Part shown: in pieces, positions 56,158 through 63,378 of the stretch
Layout of the letters: every line of letters begins with the position of its first letter
Position numbering within the stretch: position 1 is the stretch's first letter
Source: a virus
DNA length: 64,000 bases
Virus record (IMG/VR): IMGVR_UViG_3300035660_000005
Location: 1-64,000 of that record
Strand: one strand, 5' to 3'
Notes under the pieces: generated by a model
Seen by the model: the letters and a program-made list of their open reading frames with translations, nothing else
Database searches by the model: none
Told to the model about the DNA's origin: nothing
Made by a program: the position numbers and the translations under genes

Positions 56158-56534
56158 GTCCCCTTACCTCCCGTAGAGTTGTTCACTGTATGCTTTCCGT
56201 GCCACCGGCTCGCACGCCACCACCAGTGTCCCGCCACAGCCGTGGCAACAGCAGCGGGCCATCCGTGCCAGAACACCTGCTCCAATGTGTCGCCACTGGG
56301 CCAGTGTGATACCAACGCTGCCCATCCCCATGGCCGGCCCGACTCCACTGCATGGTTCCAAAGGGCGATCCCCAGCCCACCGAACCCGATCGTGACTCCC
56401 CAGAAGAAGAGCACGAGCTCGAGGTATGGGCGCCAAGGGTGTTTGCGGAGCCACAAGAAGGACGCAGCGAGGATTGCGATGATGCCGAAGCACGTGGGCG
56501 TCATGACCCTCTCCTTGGTGAGTGGATTCTTCAT
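56154..56534 (-). CDS. Small membrane protein
   Basis: A 126-residue protein with two or three hydrophobic segments (FGIIAILAASFLWLR, LELVLFFWGVTIGFGGLGIA, WPAAVATAVAGHWWW) and a Trp-rich loop. Two starts are possible (ATG at 56534 or at 56504, each with a GGAG site). It sits between structural genes, and a membrane role in DNA entry or lysis is possible. No family recognised. Confidence 0.5.
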   Translation of the reverse strand: MKNPLTKERVMTPTCFGIIAILAASFLWLRKHPWRPYLELVLFFWGVTIGFGGLGIALWNHAVESGRPWGWAALVSHWPSGDTLEQVFWHGWPAAVATAVAGHWWWRASRWHGKHTVNNSTGGKGT

Positions 56535-56674
56535 GCTGGTACGGCCTCCCGCTCCCTCACTGGAACCTCGGGCGGCGCCTCTTGCGGCACGTTAGGCACG
56601 CGACGCACGACATAAGGGTTACCGACCCGCCTAGGCTCCTCGGTTGTCTTCCTGACTGGGGCTCTCGTTCCCAC
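56531..56674 (-). CDS. 47-residue ORF overlapping the portal end, tentative
   Basis: A GTG at 56674 with GGGAGAG upstream opens a frame of 47 codons that overlaps the portal 3' end by 44 bases and ends in ATGA with the membrane gene. The product is charged and Pro/Val rich (TEEPRRVGNPYVVRRVPNVP). It fills a gap of 96 bases that would otherwise be empty. Evidence is limited to spacing and overlaps. Confidence 0.4.
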   Translation of the reverse strand: MGTRAPVRKTTEEPRRVGNPYVVRRVPNVPQEAPPEVPVREREAVPA

Positions 56675-58199
56675 CTGGAATCTCTCCCGTCTCCATGACC
56701 TCGCGGACGACCTCGTCGACCTGCTCCAGTCGAGTGAGCACAGCGTCCTGTGTGCGCTGCATCGCAGCCATCATGTCGACACTCTGAGCCATCGCCATCG
56801 CCATCCCTGCGCCAGCAGCTCCCTTCGACTGGAGGTACTCGGCGAGTGTCACGTTCATGTCGTCACGGGCCGGCAGACCGAGCTTCTCGCGACCCTCGTT
56901 CAGCGTGACCATGTTAGTGCGCACAAGGTTCACGGCGTTGGCGATGTCCGCCGTCTCGTCGCTGACGTCAGGCGCCTCGAACTCTACGCGCCACGCCACG
57001 GTCTCCTCATTGATCCGTCGTGCTCGAGCGTACTCGGTACGGATGAACCGTCCAAGTCGGTCGCAAAGAATGGACTGCGCCGGAGTCACGACGGCGTTCT
57101 TGTAGATGCGGTTGATGGCCACGCTGACGTTGCCACCAAGCATCCCGCGCTGGACGGTACCCAATCTGTCAGGAGGCATACGATGTGCCTCGAGGATTCG
57201 TGCGTCGGTGACGTCCATGAGCTTGGTGAAGTGCATGTCGTTCTGTACGGCCGTCAGTCGTTCGACCTTGAACTGCGCGGTGCCCGACAACGGCACCATG
57301 AGGTTACGGTGCGGGTCCTTGTGCTGGACCTTGAGCTGCTCTTCGAACTCGTCCATGAACGTCTCGATCTCTGCGTCCTTGCCGGTCAGTCCCGACACGA
57401 CGAAGATGTAGCGAGGCTCTCTCGCGTTGGAGAAGAACTTGATGTTATAGTCTCTCGCTGCGATTGCGAGCGTAATGTAGCCCACGCCCGAGATGTAGCC
57501 TGGAATCCCGTACCACGAATTGCGTCGACTCGTCTTCACGAACACCAGCATCTCGTTGGCGAGCTTGTCGAAGCCTGTGCCTGGGGGCGCTGTGCGACCG
57601 TTGCTTGACAGTACTGCCACGTCACGCAACGGCTGTCCAGTGGACACGTCCACTCCCCACCGCTTGAACCAGACCTGCCGCGTGTTGCGGATCTGTACGT
57701 AGAACATACCGTTCCGGTGTGCACGGACTGTGTGTGCCGGCACGTGGTACAGTCGTTGCACCACGCCATTGATGTCGCGTGCTGCCTCGAACATGCCCCA
57801 CCCGACGGTCTCGTAGTCAAGCCAGACGGCGTTCAACAGTTCGATGAACGTCTGCTGCTCGGTGATCTCGTCCAGCCAGTTGTAGATGTCGGCTTCCTGT
57901 TCAGGAGGCGCGCTCTCGTGTTCGGGCACCAGCTTCGGCCCATTGGCGATCACATCCATGGCCTTCTGTTCTAGCGAGGCCGAGTGGGGAGGGTGGGACT
58001 CTGCAAGGAGCACAAGCTGCTCCATGGAGTAGGGTGGCCTCTGAATTGCGACACCGTAGCTGGCGATCTGCGAGAACGGATCCTCTAGCAACTGCTTGGA
58101 GGGGAACTCGGACAGGCGCTCCAACTCTTCGCCGCCGTAGCCTCCGATGATGCGTGCCTTGAAGATCCTGCTACCCTGGGCCTCTGTTCGTGCGACCAT
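56631..58199 (-). CDS. Portal protein
   Basis: A 522-residue protein with portal features: FGVAIQRPP-like SYGVAIQRPPYSMEQL, a stem region with NWLDEITEQQTFIELLNAVW, YNIKFFSNAREPRYIFVVSG, and SGTAQFKVERLT with AHRMPPDRLG, typical of SPP1/PBSX-type portals. The C-terminal portion is helical and acidic. ATG at 58199 has a GGAGGGCG site. It forms the dodecameric DNA gate at the capsid vertex and follows terminase in the operon. Confidence 0.85.
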   Translation of the reverse strand: MVARTEAQGSRIFKARIIGGYGGEELERLSEFPSKQLLEDPFSQIASYGVAIQRPPYSMEQLVLLAESHPPHSASLEQKAMDVIANGPKLVPEHESAPPEQEADIYNWLDEITEQQTFIELLNAVWLDYETVGWGMFEAARDINGVVQRLYHVPAHTVRAHRNGMFYVQIRNTRQVWFKRWGVDVSTGQPLRDVAVLSSNGRTAPPGTGFDKLANEMLVFVKTSRRNSWYGIPGYISGVGYITLAIAARDYNIKFFSNAREPRYIFVVSGLTGKDAEIETFMDEFEEQLKVQHKDPHRNLMVPLSGTAQFKVERLTAVQNDMHFTKLMDVTDARILEAHRMPPDRLGTVQRGMLGGNVSVAINRIYKNAVVTPAQSILCDRLGRFIRTEYARARRINEETVAWRVEFEAPDVSDETADIANAVNLVRTNMVTLNEGREKLGLPARDDMNVTLAEYLQSKGAAGAGMAMAMAQSVDMMAAMQRTQDAVLTRLEQVDEVVREVMETGEIPGGNESPSQEDNRGA

Positions 58200-58201
58200 G
58201 G

Positions 58202-58519
58202 TTAGTCGCCCTCCTGTCGTCGGGTTGTAGCGTAGTTATAGGTCCACTCGATGCACCACGCCAACAGCTCGATCTCCTCTTGCGTACCCAGCGGTCGCTG
58301 GTCTTCGACACAGATCTGGCGCAGTGCCAACGGACCGTGGGGGCCATCCAACGCAACGGCAACGGCGTACCGTGCACGTCGGCCCTTCACCCTCATGTGC
58401 ACCTCCGATTGTACCACCTTGATCCCCTGTTGGGCCACCAGTATGGACGCCTCTTGGAGGCTGGAGACTAGCACGGACCTGGCATGGGCCCGTCTTCCGG
58501 CAGTGTACCTAGAGGGCAT
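58202..58519 (-). CDS. Small protein between terminase and portal
   Basis: The ATG at 58519 gives a 105-residue product (SD GGGGG 11-12 bases upstream; the TTG at 58531 is too close). It has an N-terminal basic stretch (RYTAGRRAHARSVLVSSLQE) and a central HMRVKGRRARYAVAVALDG region, and ends TTRRQEGD. No family recognised. Its place between the large terminase and the portal might suit a packaging accessory, but no motif supports this. Confidence 0.5.
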   Translation of the reverse strand: MPSRYTAGRRAHARSVLVSSLQEASILVAQQGIKVVQSEVHMRVKGRRARYAVAVALDGPHGPLALRQICVEDQRPLGTQEEIELLAWCIEWTYNYATTRRQEGD

Positions 58520-58547
58520 GAGTGTGGTCAACCCCCACGCTTGTCAC

Positions 58548-59957
58548 CTACAAACCCCGAGGCCTGTGTAGTCGACTGATCGTCCGCTTACCTCCAGCGA
58601 TCTGCCACGCGAGAGCTAGTGTGCATATCTCATCCGGTGGGTGACCTGACCCGTAGAGGTCGTCCGTTGTGACCGCTCGATGTAGCTCCGTCAGTGAGTT
58701 CAACGCTGGCCATTCGACCTCGCCGTTGTCCACCGCCGTCTCGTAGTCGAGGTACAGCTTCACCTTCGACGCCGGCGTCATGATGTAGGGGGTCACCTGT
58801 GAGATGGGAATGTCAAGGTAGGTGTTGATTACGTCGCCGATGCCCGTGGCGTCGTGGATGGCGTGAGCGTGATACTCCTTGCCCCACTCGTTGTAGAGCT
58901 TCACCACTTTCGGCCATGGCCACCTGAAGCAACGCACCCAACGCACGAGACGTGGCGGCGTAACGTCGTACCGCACGACAGCCACGACCGAGAGGTCCAC
59001 CTTGCGTGCCCAGTCCGCAGCCACCACGTAGTCACCGCCGTCCACCGGATCCTCGAACAGACACACCTGGTTGAGGCCGTCGTCGACAGGAGCGCCTGAG
59101 AACATCGCCTCAAGGGCTTCCCTCGCGAACAGCATTCCACCCTCGTCTGGGGCCTCGAGGTCGTACTCGGTACGCCACATCCGACCGGTCACCTGGATGC
59201 GTTTGGAGGCGATGTTCTCGGGCAGAAGCCACGACCCAGGGTTCTTCGGGTTACACAACGTTTCCTTATAGCACCAGCGCCGGACGGGCCATCCCTTCTC
59301 AGCGGCGCGCTTGAGTAGCTCCGTCATCGTTCCGGCCTCGTGGTGGTGCGTGGACGCAAGGATGGTCTGTGCCGGTCTTCGCGGGTCGGTGACCATCGTC
59401 TGGCCCATCAGGGCGTCGATGATCTCGACGTCGCATTCTTCCGCCTCATCGATGCGTAGACGCTGAGGGTGAGGACCACGTGCGGCTCTCGATGACGCTG
59501 TGAGGGCTTGCATGGTGTTGCCCATGAGTGTGCGCGTCCACGTACGCCGAGGCTCGTTGGCCAAGAGCCAATGCGGCGCCGTGACAGCCTCGAGCTTGCC
59601 GTCGACCGTCTCCTCTGCGCTATGGCCCCAAGCCTTCTCAGCAGCTTCATGTGCACGCCTGGACTGTTCGCCCGAGCCGCCCGCCAACACGACGTCGAAG
59701 CCTGAGATGAGCTCGATGAGTGACAAGCCGGCCAAGGCCCACGTCTTGCCGCCAAAGCCTCTGGATGCAATCCAGATGATGATTGGCGACTTAGCGAAGT
59801 AGGCCTCGATGATGGCGTCGGCAGGACTCGTGTGGTCGGGGCAGCATGCCTTACGGGGATAGCGTAGACCGAAGTAGAGCTCTAGCTGGGCTAGCAACTC
59901 GTGCGGAGTTTGGGGGGCTCGGTACACGACGGGCAGGTTGTCGTCGTTCGACGTCAC
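58548..59957 (-). CDS. terL: Terminase large subunit
   Basis: A 469-residue packaging motor. The ATPase has Walker A ASRGFGGK at about 64-71, Walker B LRIDEAEE at 167-174, and STHHHE as coupling motif. The nuclease has GDYVVAADWARKVDLSVVAV (first Asp), a central HDATGIGDVINT-type Asp motif, and a C-terminal Asp region with PDEICTLALAWQ. The start is GTG at 59957, which lies where transcription from the promoter at 59964-59992 should begin, so the message may be leaderless. No ribosome site precedes it. The C-terminal 15 residues are basic. Confidence 0.88.
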   Translation of the reverse strand: MTSNDDNLPVVYRAPQTPHELLAQLELYFGLRYPRKACCPDHTSPADAIIEAYFAKSPIIIWIASRGFGGKTWALAGLSLIELISGFDVVLAGGSGEQSRRAHEAAEKAWGHSAEETVDGKLEAVTAPHWLLANEPRRTWTRTLMGNTMQALTASSRAARGPHPQRLRIDEAEECDVEIIDALMGQTMVTDPRRPAQTILASTHHHEAGTMTELLKRAAEKGWPVRRWCYKETLCNPKNPGSWLLPENIASKRIQVTGRMWRTEYDLEAPDEGGMLFAREALEAMFSGAPVDDGLNQVCLFEDPVDGGDYVVAADWARKVDLSVVAVVRYDVTPPRLVRWVRCFRWPWPKVVKLYNEWGKEYHAHAIHDATGIGDVINTYLDIPISQVTPYIMTPASKVKLYLDYETAVDNGEVEWPALNSLTELHRAVTTDDLYGSGHPPDEICTLALAWQIAGGKRTISRLHRPRGL

Positions 59958-59963
59958 CAGCTA

Positions 59964-59992
59964 ATCGTACCGCATCGAGGATGTGAAGTCAA
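59964..59992 (-). promoter_or_regulatory. Strong sigma70-type promoter for the terminase-portal operon
   Basis: Minus strand: TTGACT (59992-59987), 17-base spacer, TACGAT (59969-59964). The predicted start is seven bases downstream, at the GTG of the terminase. It shares the TTGACT hexamer and 17-base spacing with the copy D promoter, but not its spacer. Bases 59993-60115 hold no ORF I can support. Confidence 0.65.
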
Positions 59993-60115
59993 GCGATCTT
60001 CTGATCCCGCACTGTTGTGTGTCGCCTGAGGTACGGTGTTAGCGTGTGGCTCGCTGTGCACGTCCCGCCAGCGTGCGTGTGGTCGGACGCGTTGGAGATT
60101 ACGTCGCCGTCTACT

Positions 60116-60664
60116 TTACTTACTCAACTGCAGGCGAGACGGCACGCCGTCCACTTCCTCGAGCGTCAGCACGTCAGGGACACCGACACGCTCAGTCTCC
60201 TCACGGAGTACCCGTCGGCATATGGCGGCGAAGAAGTCCCACTCGGGCTGTGGGATAGTGCGCTCAGGTGGGAACTTGACTACCTTGAGTCGGGATGTCG
60301 TCGCGTACATCAGTCCAGCCTCGGGAGGAACTTCGTCCGGTCGTACCAGGTCCTTCGGTGTCACGTAGTAGAAGTACTGGCAGAGGGCGAGGTATCGAGC
60401 CCTCTTGGAGGCTGTCTTTACGTCGTGCAGGAAGTCGGCTCGGCTCACCTTCACCTCGAAGCCGGTGGGTCGGTAACCTCCGCTCGGCCAGAGGTGGAAA
60501 GCCCACGCATCCAGCCGCCGCTCTACGTTCTGGCGGTCACTACCCTTCATCCAAGCGAGGCGGTTGTAGTTGTAGCCTGTTCCTGCACGGAGCTCAAGGA
60601 AGAAGGCCCATGCGGGTGGTCGGTAGTACCTGCGAAGCAGAGCGAGGATCTCGGCTGTGTTCAC
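60116..60664 (-). CDS. MmcB-like nuclease-fold protein
   Basis: A 182-residue protein of the MmcB/DUF type (RRLDAWAFHLWPSGGYRPTG, GFEVKVSRADFLHDVK, then FYYVTPKDL and AGLMYATTSR). The GFEVK motif matches the PD-(D/E)xK active site. MmcB relatives are implicated in DNA repair. It starts with GTG at 60664, overlapping the TGA of the helix-turn-helix gene. Located just upstream of terminase; it may act in packaging-end repair or recombination. Confidence 0.7.
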   Translation of the reverse strand: MNTAEILALLRRYYRPPAWAFFLELRAGTGYNYNRLAWMKGSDRQNVERRLDAWAFHLWPSGGYRPTGFEVKVSRADFLHDVKTASKRARYLALCQYFYYVTPKDLVRPDEVPPEAGLMYATTSRLKVVKFPPERTIPQPEWDFFAAICRRVLREETERVGVPDVLTLEEVDGVPSRLQLSK

Positions 60665-61269
60665 GCTTGCGACTCCTCAACTGTGGGTGGTGTAAGCCGT
60701 CGTAGCGTGTCGGGTCGAAGTAGCAGCTTGTGCGCGACGCCCGACGCATCCACGACGATGACCATCGGCGTTGCTGGCTTGCCATCGTCGTCGCTGCCTA
60801 CGCGCGTGGGCACTCGGTGGAGCTGTAGCAGGTCTTCGACGGCCGCCTCGTTCTTCATCAGCGCCTCAAGGATCTCGCGCTCAGCCTCTGCCCACTTCGG
60901 GTCGAGAGCGTTCTCTACCACCTCGCCGGGGATGGCTTGGCCATGCTCGTCCTTGCCTAAAGACGGACGACGCATGAAGGGTCTGGACTTCTCCAGTCCA
61001 TCCAGACGTGCCCACAACTCTCTCGAGATGAGGTGCCGTGAAGCGAGTGCCTCAACGACTGCGTTGGCCGTCACCTCCACGACGATGCCGCGGAGCAGTT
61101 CGCGTGCGTGTGCGATGTCGATCCAGTACTGGGCCGGCGACACACCGATCAGGTCAGCCGCTTCGGGGCCAGGTGTGCGCTGCAGGTACAACTTCCACGC
61201 TTGGATGATGCGCTCGAGCACTGTGTGGTCGTTGTACCAACGCTTCTTGTACGCTCGAGGCTTGGTCAT
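60661..61269 (-). CDS. HTH protein, possible small terminase-like factor
   Basis: A 202-residue product from the ATG at 61269 (ATGA overlap). Its first half has a helix-turn-helix pattern (RIIQAWKLYLQRTPGPEAAD, then IGVSPAQYWIDIAHARELLR), and the second half is acidic and helical. Position before the nuclease and terminase would suit a small terminase, but no family is recognised. Alternative: operon regulator. Confidence 0.45.
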   Translation of the reverse strand: MTKPRAYKKRWYNDHTVLERIIQAWKLYLQRTPGPEAADLIGVSPAQYWIDIAHARELLRGIVVEVTANAVVEALASRHLISRELWARLDGLEKSRPFMRRPSLGKDEHGQAIPGEVVENALDPKWAEAEREILEALMKNEAAVEDLLQLHRVPTRVGSDDDGKPATPMVIVVDASGVAHKLLLRPDTLRRLTPPTVEESQA

Positions 61270-61709
61270 GGCCTCGTCCACGCAGGCATCCAGGGATCGA
61301 AGACCAGTTCCCACCAGAAGCAAGGCCCACTCACAGAGGTCAAGCGCTTGTCCACGGTCTCGACGCGATGTAGCCAGAGCAGCGGCATCCCGAGTGCCAA
61401 CGCTACGTCGCGCGCTCTCGGCCCCGCCGCCTCATCGTTGTAGCCTACCGTGATCATCGGAAGCATGCGCGCGTGCGAAGATCCGCCGGTGCAGACGCCT
61501 TGGCAGGACGAACCAGTTACGACGCCGGCCTCCCACAGTCCCCACACCAGCTCGTAGATGCCTGGATCAAGATGACAGTCGGCAGTAGAACAATCCTCCG
61601 GCGCATCAGGCGCGTGGTGCCGACAGTCGCCCCAGACGTCCGGCTCAAGCAGGGCATACCACAGACGGGCGAGTCGTCTCCGAAATGTCATGTTGATCCA
61701 CTGCTTCAT
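61266..61709 (-). CDS. Cys-rich small protein, unknown function
   Basis: The 147-residue product from the ATG at 61709 (ATGA overlap with the YkgJ-like stop). It contains CRHHAPDAPEDCSTADCHL and CQGVC segments with possible metal binding, and ends with a Trp-rich stretch (GPCFWWELVFDPWMPAW). No family recognised. Confidence 0.5.
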   Translation of the reverse strand: MKQWINMTFRRRLARLWYALLEPDVWGDCRHHAPDAPEDCSTADCHLDPGIYELVWGLWEAGVVTGSSCQGVCTGGSSHARMLPMITVGYNDEAAGPRARDVALALGMPLLWLHRVETVDKRLTSVSGPCFWWELVFDPWMPAWTRP

Positions 61710-62104
61710 GCTTCGATCTCCCTCAACGTAGCTGCAAGCGCCTCGCCATCCGAGCGCAGACGCACGTTCCATGCACAGTGCGGATAGTGGACAGCAGGTT
61801 CACCGTAGGGGAAGTCTCGACATACGGACGGTCGACGGCTGTGGATGATACACGCTGCCTTGCGTCGACCCTCGGCAGGTCTGAAGAACGAGCAGGCGTA
61901 AGTCCACACACCGTCAGAGTGTTGCGTTGGCACCAAGTTGCCGAACCAGATACTGACGTCGATGGAGCCGGGTGGGTCGCGGTACCACTCGCCCGCTAGT
62001 TCAAGCGGTGACAGTCCACCCAGACTGAAGCGCTGACAGCACTCACCACACCGGTTGCACTTGATGCGCTTGAACTCTTCCCTGGTGACCAACGGTCTCC
62101 TCAC
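61706..62104 (-). CDS. YkgJ-like Cys-cluster protein
   Basis: A 132-residue protein with KCNRCGECCQRFSLGGLS at the N-terminus and ACIIHSRRPSVCRDFPYGEP near the end: the zinc or iron-sulphur Cys cluster (C-x2-C-x3-CC, later C and C with RP-x2-CRDFP) of the YkgJ/Fe-S protein family. Family members have unclear functions. GTG at 62104 gives the full motif; upstream AGGA is the likely ribosome site. Confidence 0.65.
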   Translation of the reverse strand: MRRPLVTREEFKRIKCNRCGECCQRFSLGGLSPLELAGEWYRDPPGSIDVSIWFGNLVPTQHSDGVWTYACSFFRPAEGRRKAACIIHSRRPSVCRDFPYGEPAVHYPHCAWNVRLRSDGEALAATLREIEA

Positions 62105-62109
62105 GCAAC

Positions 62110-62289
62110 TCAGTCCTGCTTCGGGTGGCGAATCGCGTGCAGTTCGAGCAGCTGGGCCTCAGCGCGGATCTTGCGCGCCTTGGCCTGGATCCACGCTACG
62201 GTGGCACCGATCAGTCCCACAGCGTTCAGGAACACCAGGGTCGCTGCGCAGGCCATAAGCACCTGGAACGGTAGGAAGTCATACCACAT
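62110..62289 (-). CDS. Small membrane protein, helical tail
   Basis: A 59-residue ORF overlapping the ClpP-like stop by 11 bp (ATG at 62289, ribosome site GAGGTGACGG). It has one transmembrane segment (FQVLMACAATLVFLNAVGLI) followed by a basic helix (QAKARKIRAEAQLLELHAIR). Suggests a membrane-anchored regulator or holin accessory. No family recognised. Confidence 0.55.
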   Translation of the reverse strand: MWYDFLPFQVLMACAATLVFLNAVGLIGATVAWIQAKARKIRAEAQLLELHAIRHPKQD

Positions 62290-63001
62290 CCGTCACCTCG
62301 CTTTGGAGTGCTGCGAGCTCAGTAAGCAGCTCAGGCGACGGTGGCTCGTAGCCCTCGTCACCGGGCTCAAGGAAGCGCTTGTGCCGACCGAGGTAGTACA
62401 GGTCGTCCGAGGTCACGATGCCATCAGCAAGACCGTACCGGACAGACTCCTCCGCGGACAACCAGAGCATGCGGTCGATGTCCGCCAACAACTCGTCGCG
62501 AGAGCGCTTCACGCCGCACTCGATGTAGCAGTCCACCATGGCGTCGCGGATCTTGTTCATCTCCTGCTGGCACAGCTCCAGGTCCCTCGAGTCCACGGAG
62601 AACTCCTGTGCGTTGATCCTCGGTAGGTGCAGCATCAGTCGGGCATGCGGCAGTAGTAAGCGGCGTCGACCAGCCGCGAAGATCAGCGAGGCCATGGACG
62701 CGCACGACATGCCGATGGTGGTCACTGGCGCCGGCGATGCACGAATCGTGTCGTACAGAGTCATGCCGACGTCGATGGACCCACCCTCACTGGCGACGAA
62801 CAGCACGATGGGATCGCTGCTCTCCAACGCAAGCGCAAGCAGGCTCTCGAACACTCGGGTCGGCGAGTACATGTCCTGCCGTGCCGTGTAGCTTAGCATA
62901 GGACCCACAAGGAACAAGGCACGTCGGCTCGTGCCGACGATCTCGGCTCCCCAGGCAAGCTCGTTGTCGCGGATTCTGTCGGGACGTGGTCTCACAAACA
63001 T
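62279..63001 (-). CDS. clpP-like: ClpP-like serine protease
   Basis: A 240-residue ClpP-fold protein (S14 type). The catalytic Ser is S102 in GMSCASMASLIFAAG, His125 lies in ARLMLHLP, and the Asp comes with the family DIDRMLWLSAEE-like end. An SEGGSIDVG oxyanion-loop-like Gly motif precedes the active Ser. Phage ClpP-like proteins usually act as prohead proteases, but here it is far from the capsid gene and beside the nucleotide genes. The ATG at 63001 has an AAGGAG site. Confidence 0.75.
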   Translation of the reverse strand: MFVRPRPDRIRDNELAWGAEIVGTSRRALFLVGPMLSYTARQDMYSPTRVFESLLALALESSDPIVLFVASEGGSIDVGMTLYDTIRASPAPVTTIGMSCASMASLIFAAGRRRLLLPHARLMLHLPRINAQEFSVDSRDLELCQQEMNKIRDAMVDCYIECGVKRSRDELLADIDRMLWLSAEESVRYGLADGIVTSDDLYYLGRHKRFLEPGDEGYEPPSPELLTELAALQSEVTDVV

Positions 63002-63003
63002 GA

Positions 63004-63372
63004 CTACTCCTTGCTCACTGTTTCCCAGCGGTCATCGAGCTCGAGCACCTGCCGGCCGGCTTGCTGGTCGAGGTAGTATTGCAGAAGCGTGAGACAGTGC
63101 CAAGCCGCGTGGGCCATGTGCGGAAGGCCCGACTCGTCGTCGATGTCCTCACCGTTGATGGAGGCGAAGACATGACGCAGAAGAGCATTGTACGACAGGC
63201 TCCAGTTGTAGCCCTTGCGGAAGTTGTGGGCCGCGTACTTCTCGAGCGCCCGTCCGTACACCTCGCCCAGCACCAGTAGCGCCTCTGCTGGCGCCAAGAA
63301 CAGTTGTGACGGCTTTGAGCACTTCTCGCCACCGGTCAGCCGGTTCTTGACTCTTACCTCGTCGGTCATCAT
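63004..63372 (-). CDS. mazZ-like: DUF5664-like dATP/dGTP diphosphohydrolase
   Basis: A 122-residue protein matching the DUF5664 pattern: KPSQLFLAPAEALLVLGEVY, GRALEKYAAHNFRKGYNWSL, ALLRHVFASINGEDIDDESG and HMAHAAWHCLTLL. The conserved E-x2-K-Y and D-D-E-S-G residues are those of the metal-binding core. Relatives such as MazZ hydrolyse dATP/dGTP and occur with phages having altered nucleotide pools or modified DNA. Directly beside QueD, which points to base modification or purine pool control. Confidence 0.75.
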   Translation of the reverse strand: MMTDEVRVKNRLTGGEKCSKPSQLFLAPAEALLVLGEVYGRALEKYAAHNFRKGYNWSLSYNALLRHVFASINGEDIDDESGLPHMAHAAWHCLTLLQYYLDQQAGRQVLELDDRWETVSKE

Positions 63373-63378
63373 GTCTCC

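Noticed and set aside
55708-56595. Plus-strand frame of 295 codons opposite structural genes
   Set aside because: It is antisense to two leftward genes with good starts. No domain or ribosome site.
60017-61453. Plus-strand frame of 478 codons
   Set aside because: It covers the MmcB-like and HTH genes on the other strand. Ser/Arg-rich composition without motifs; a shadow.
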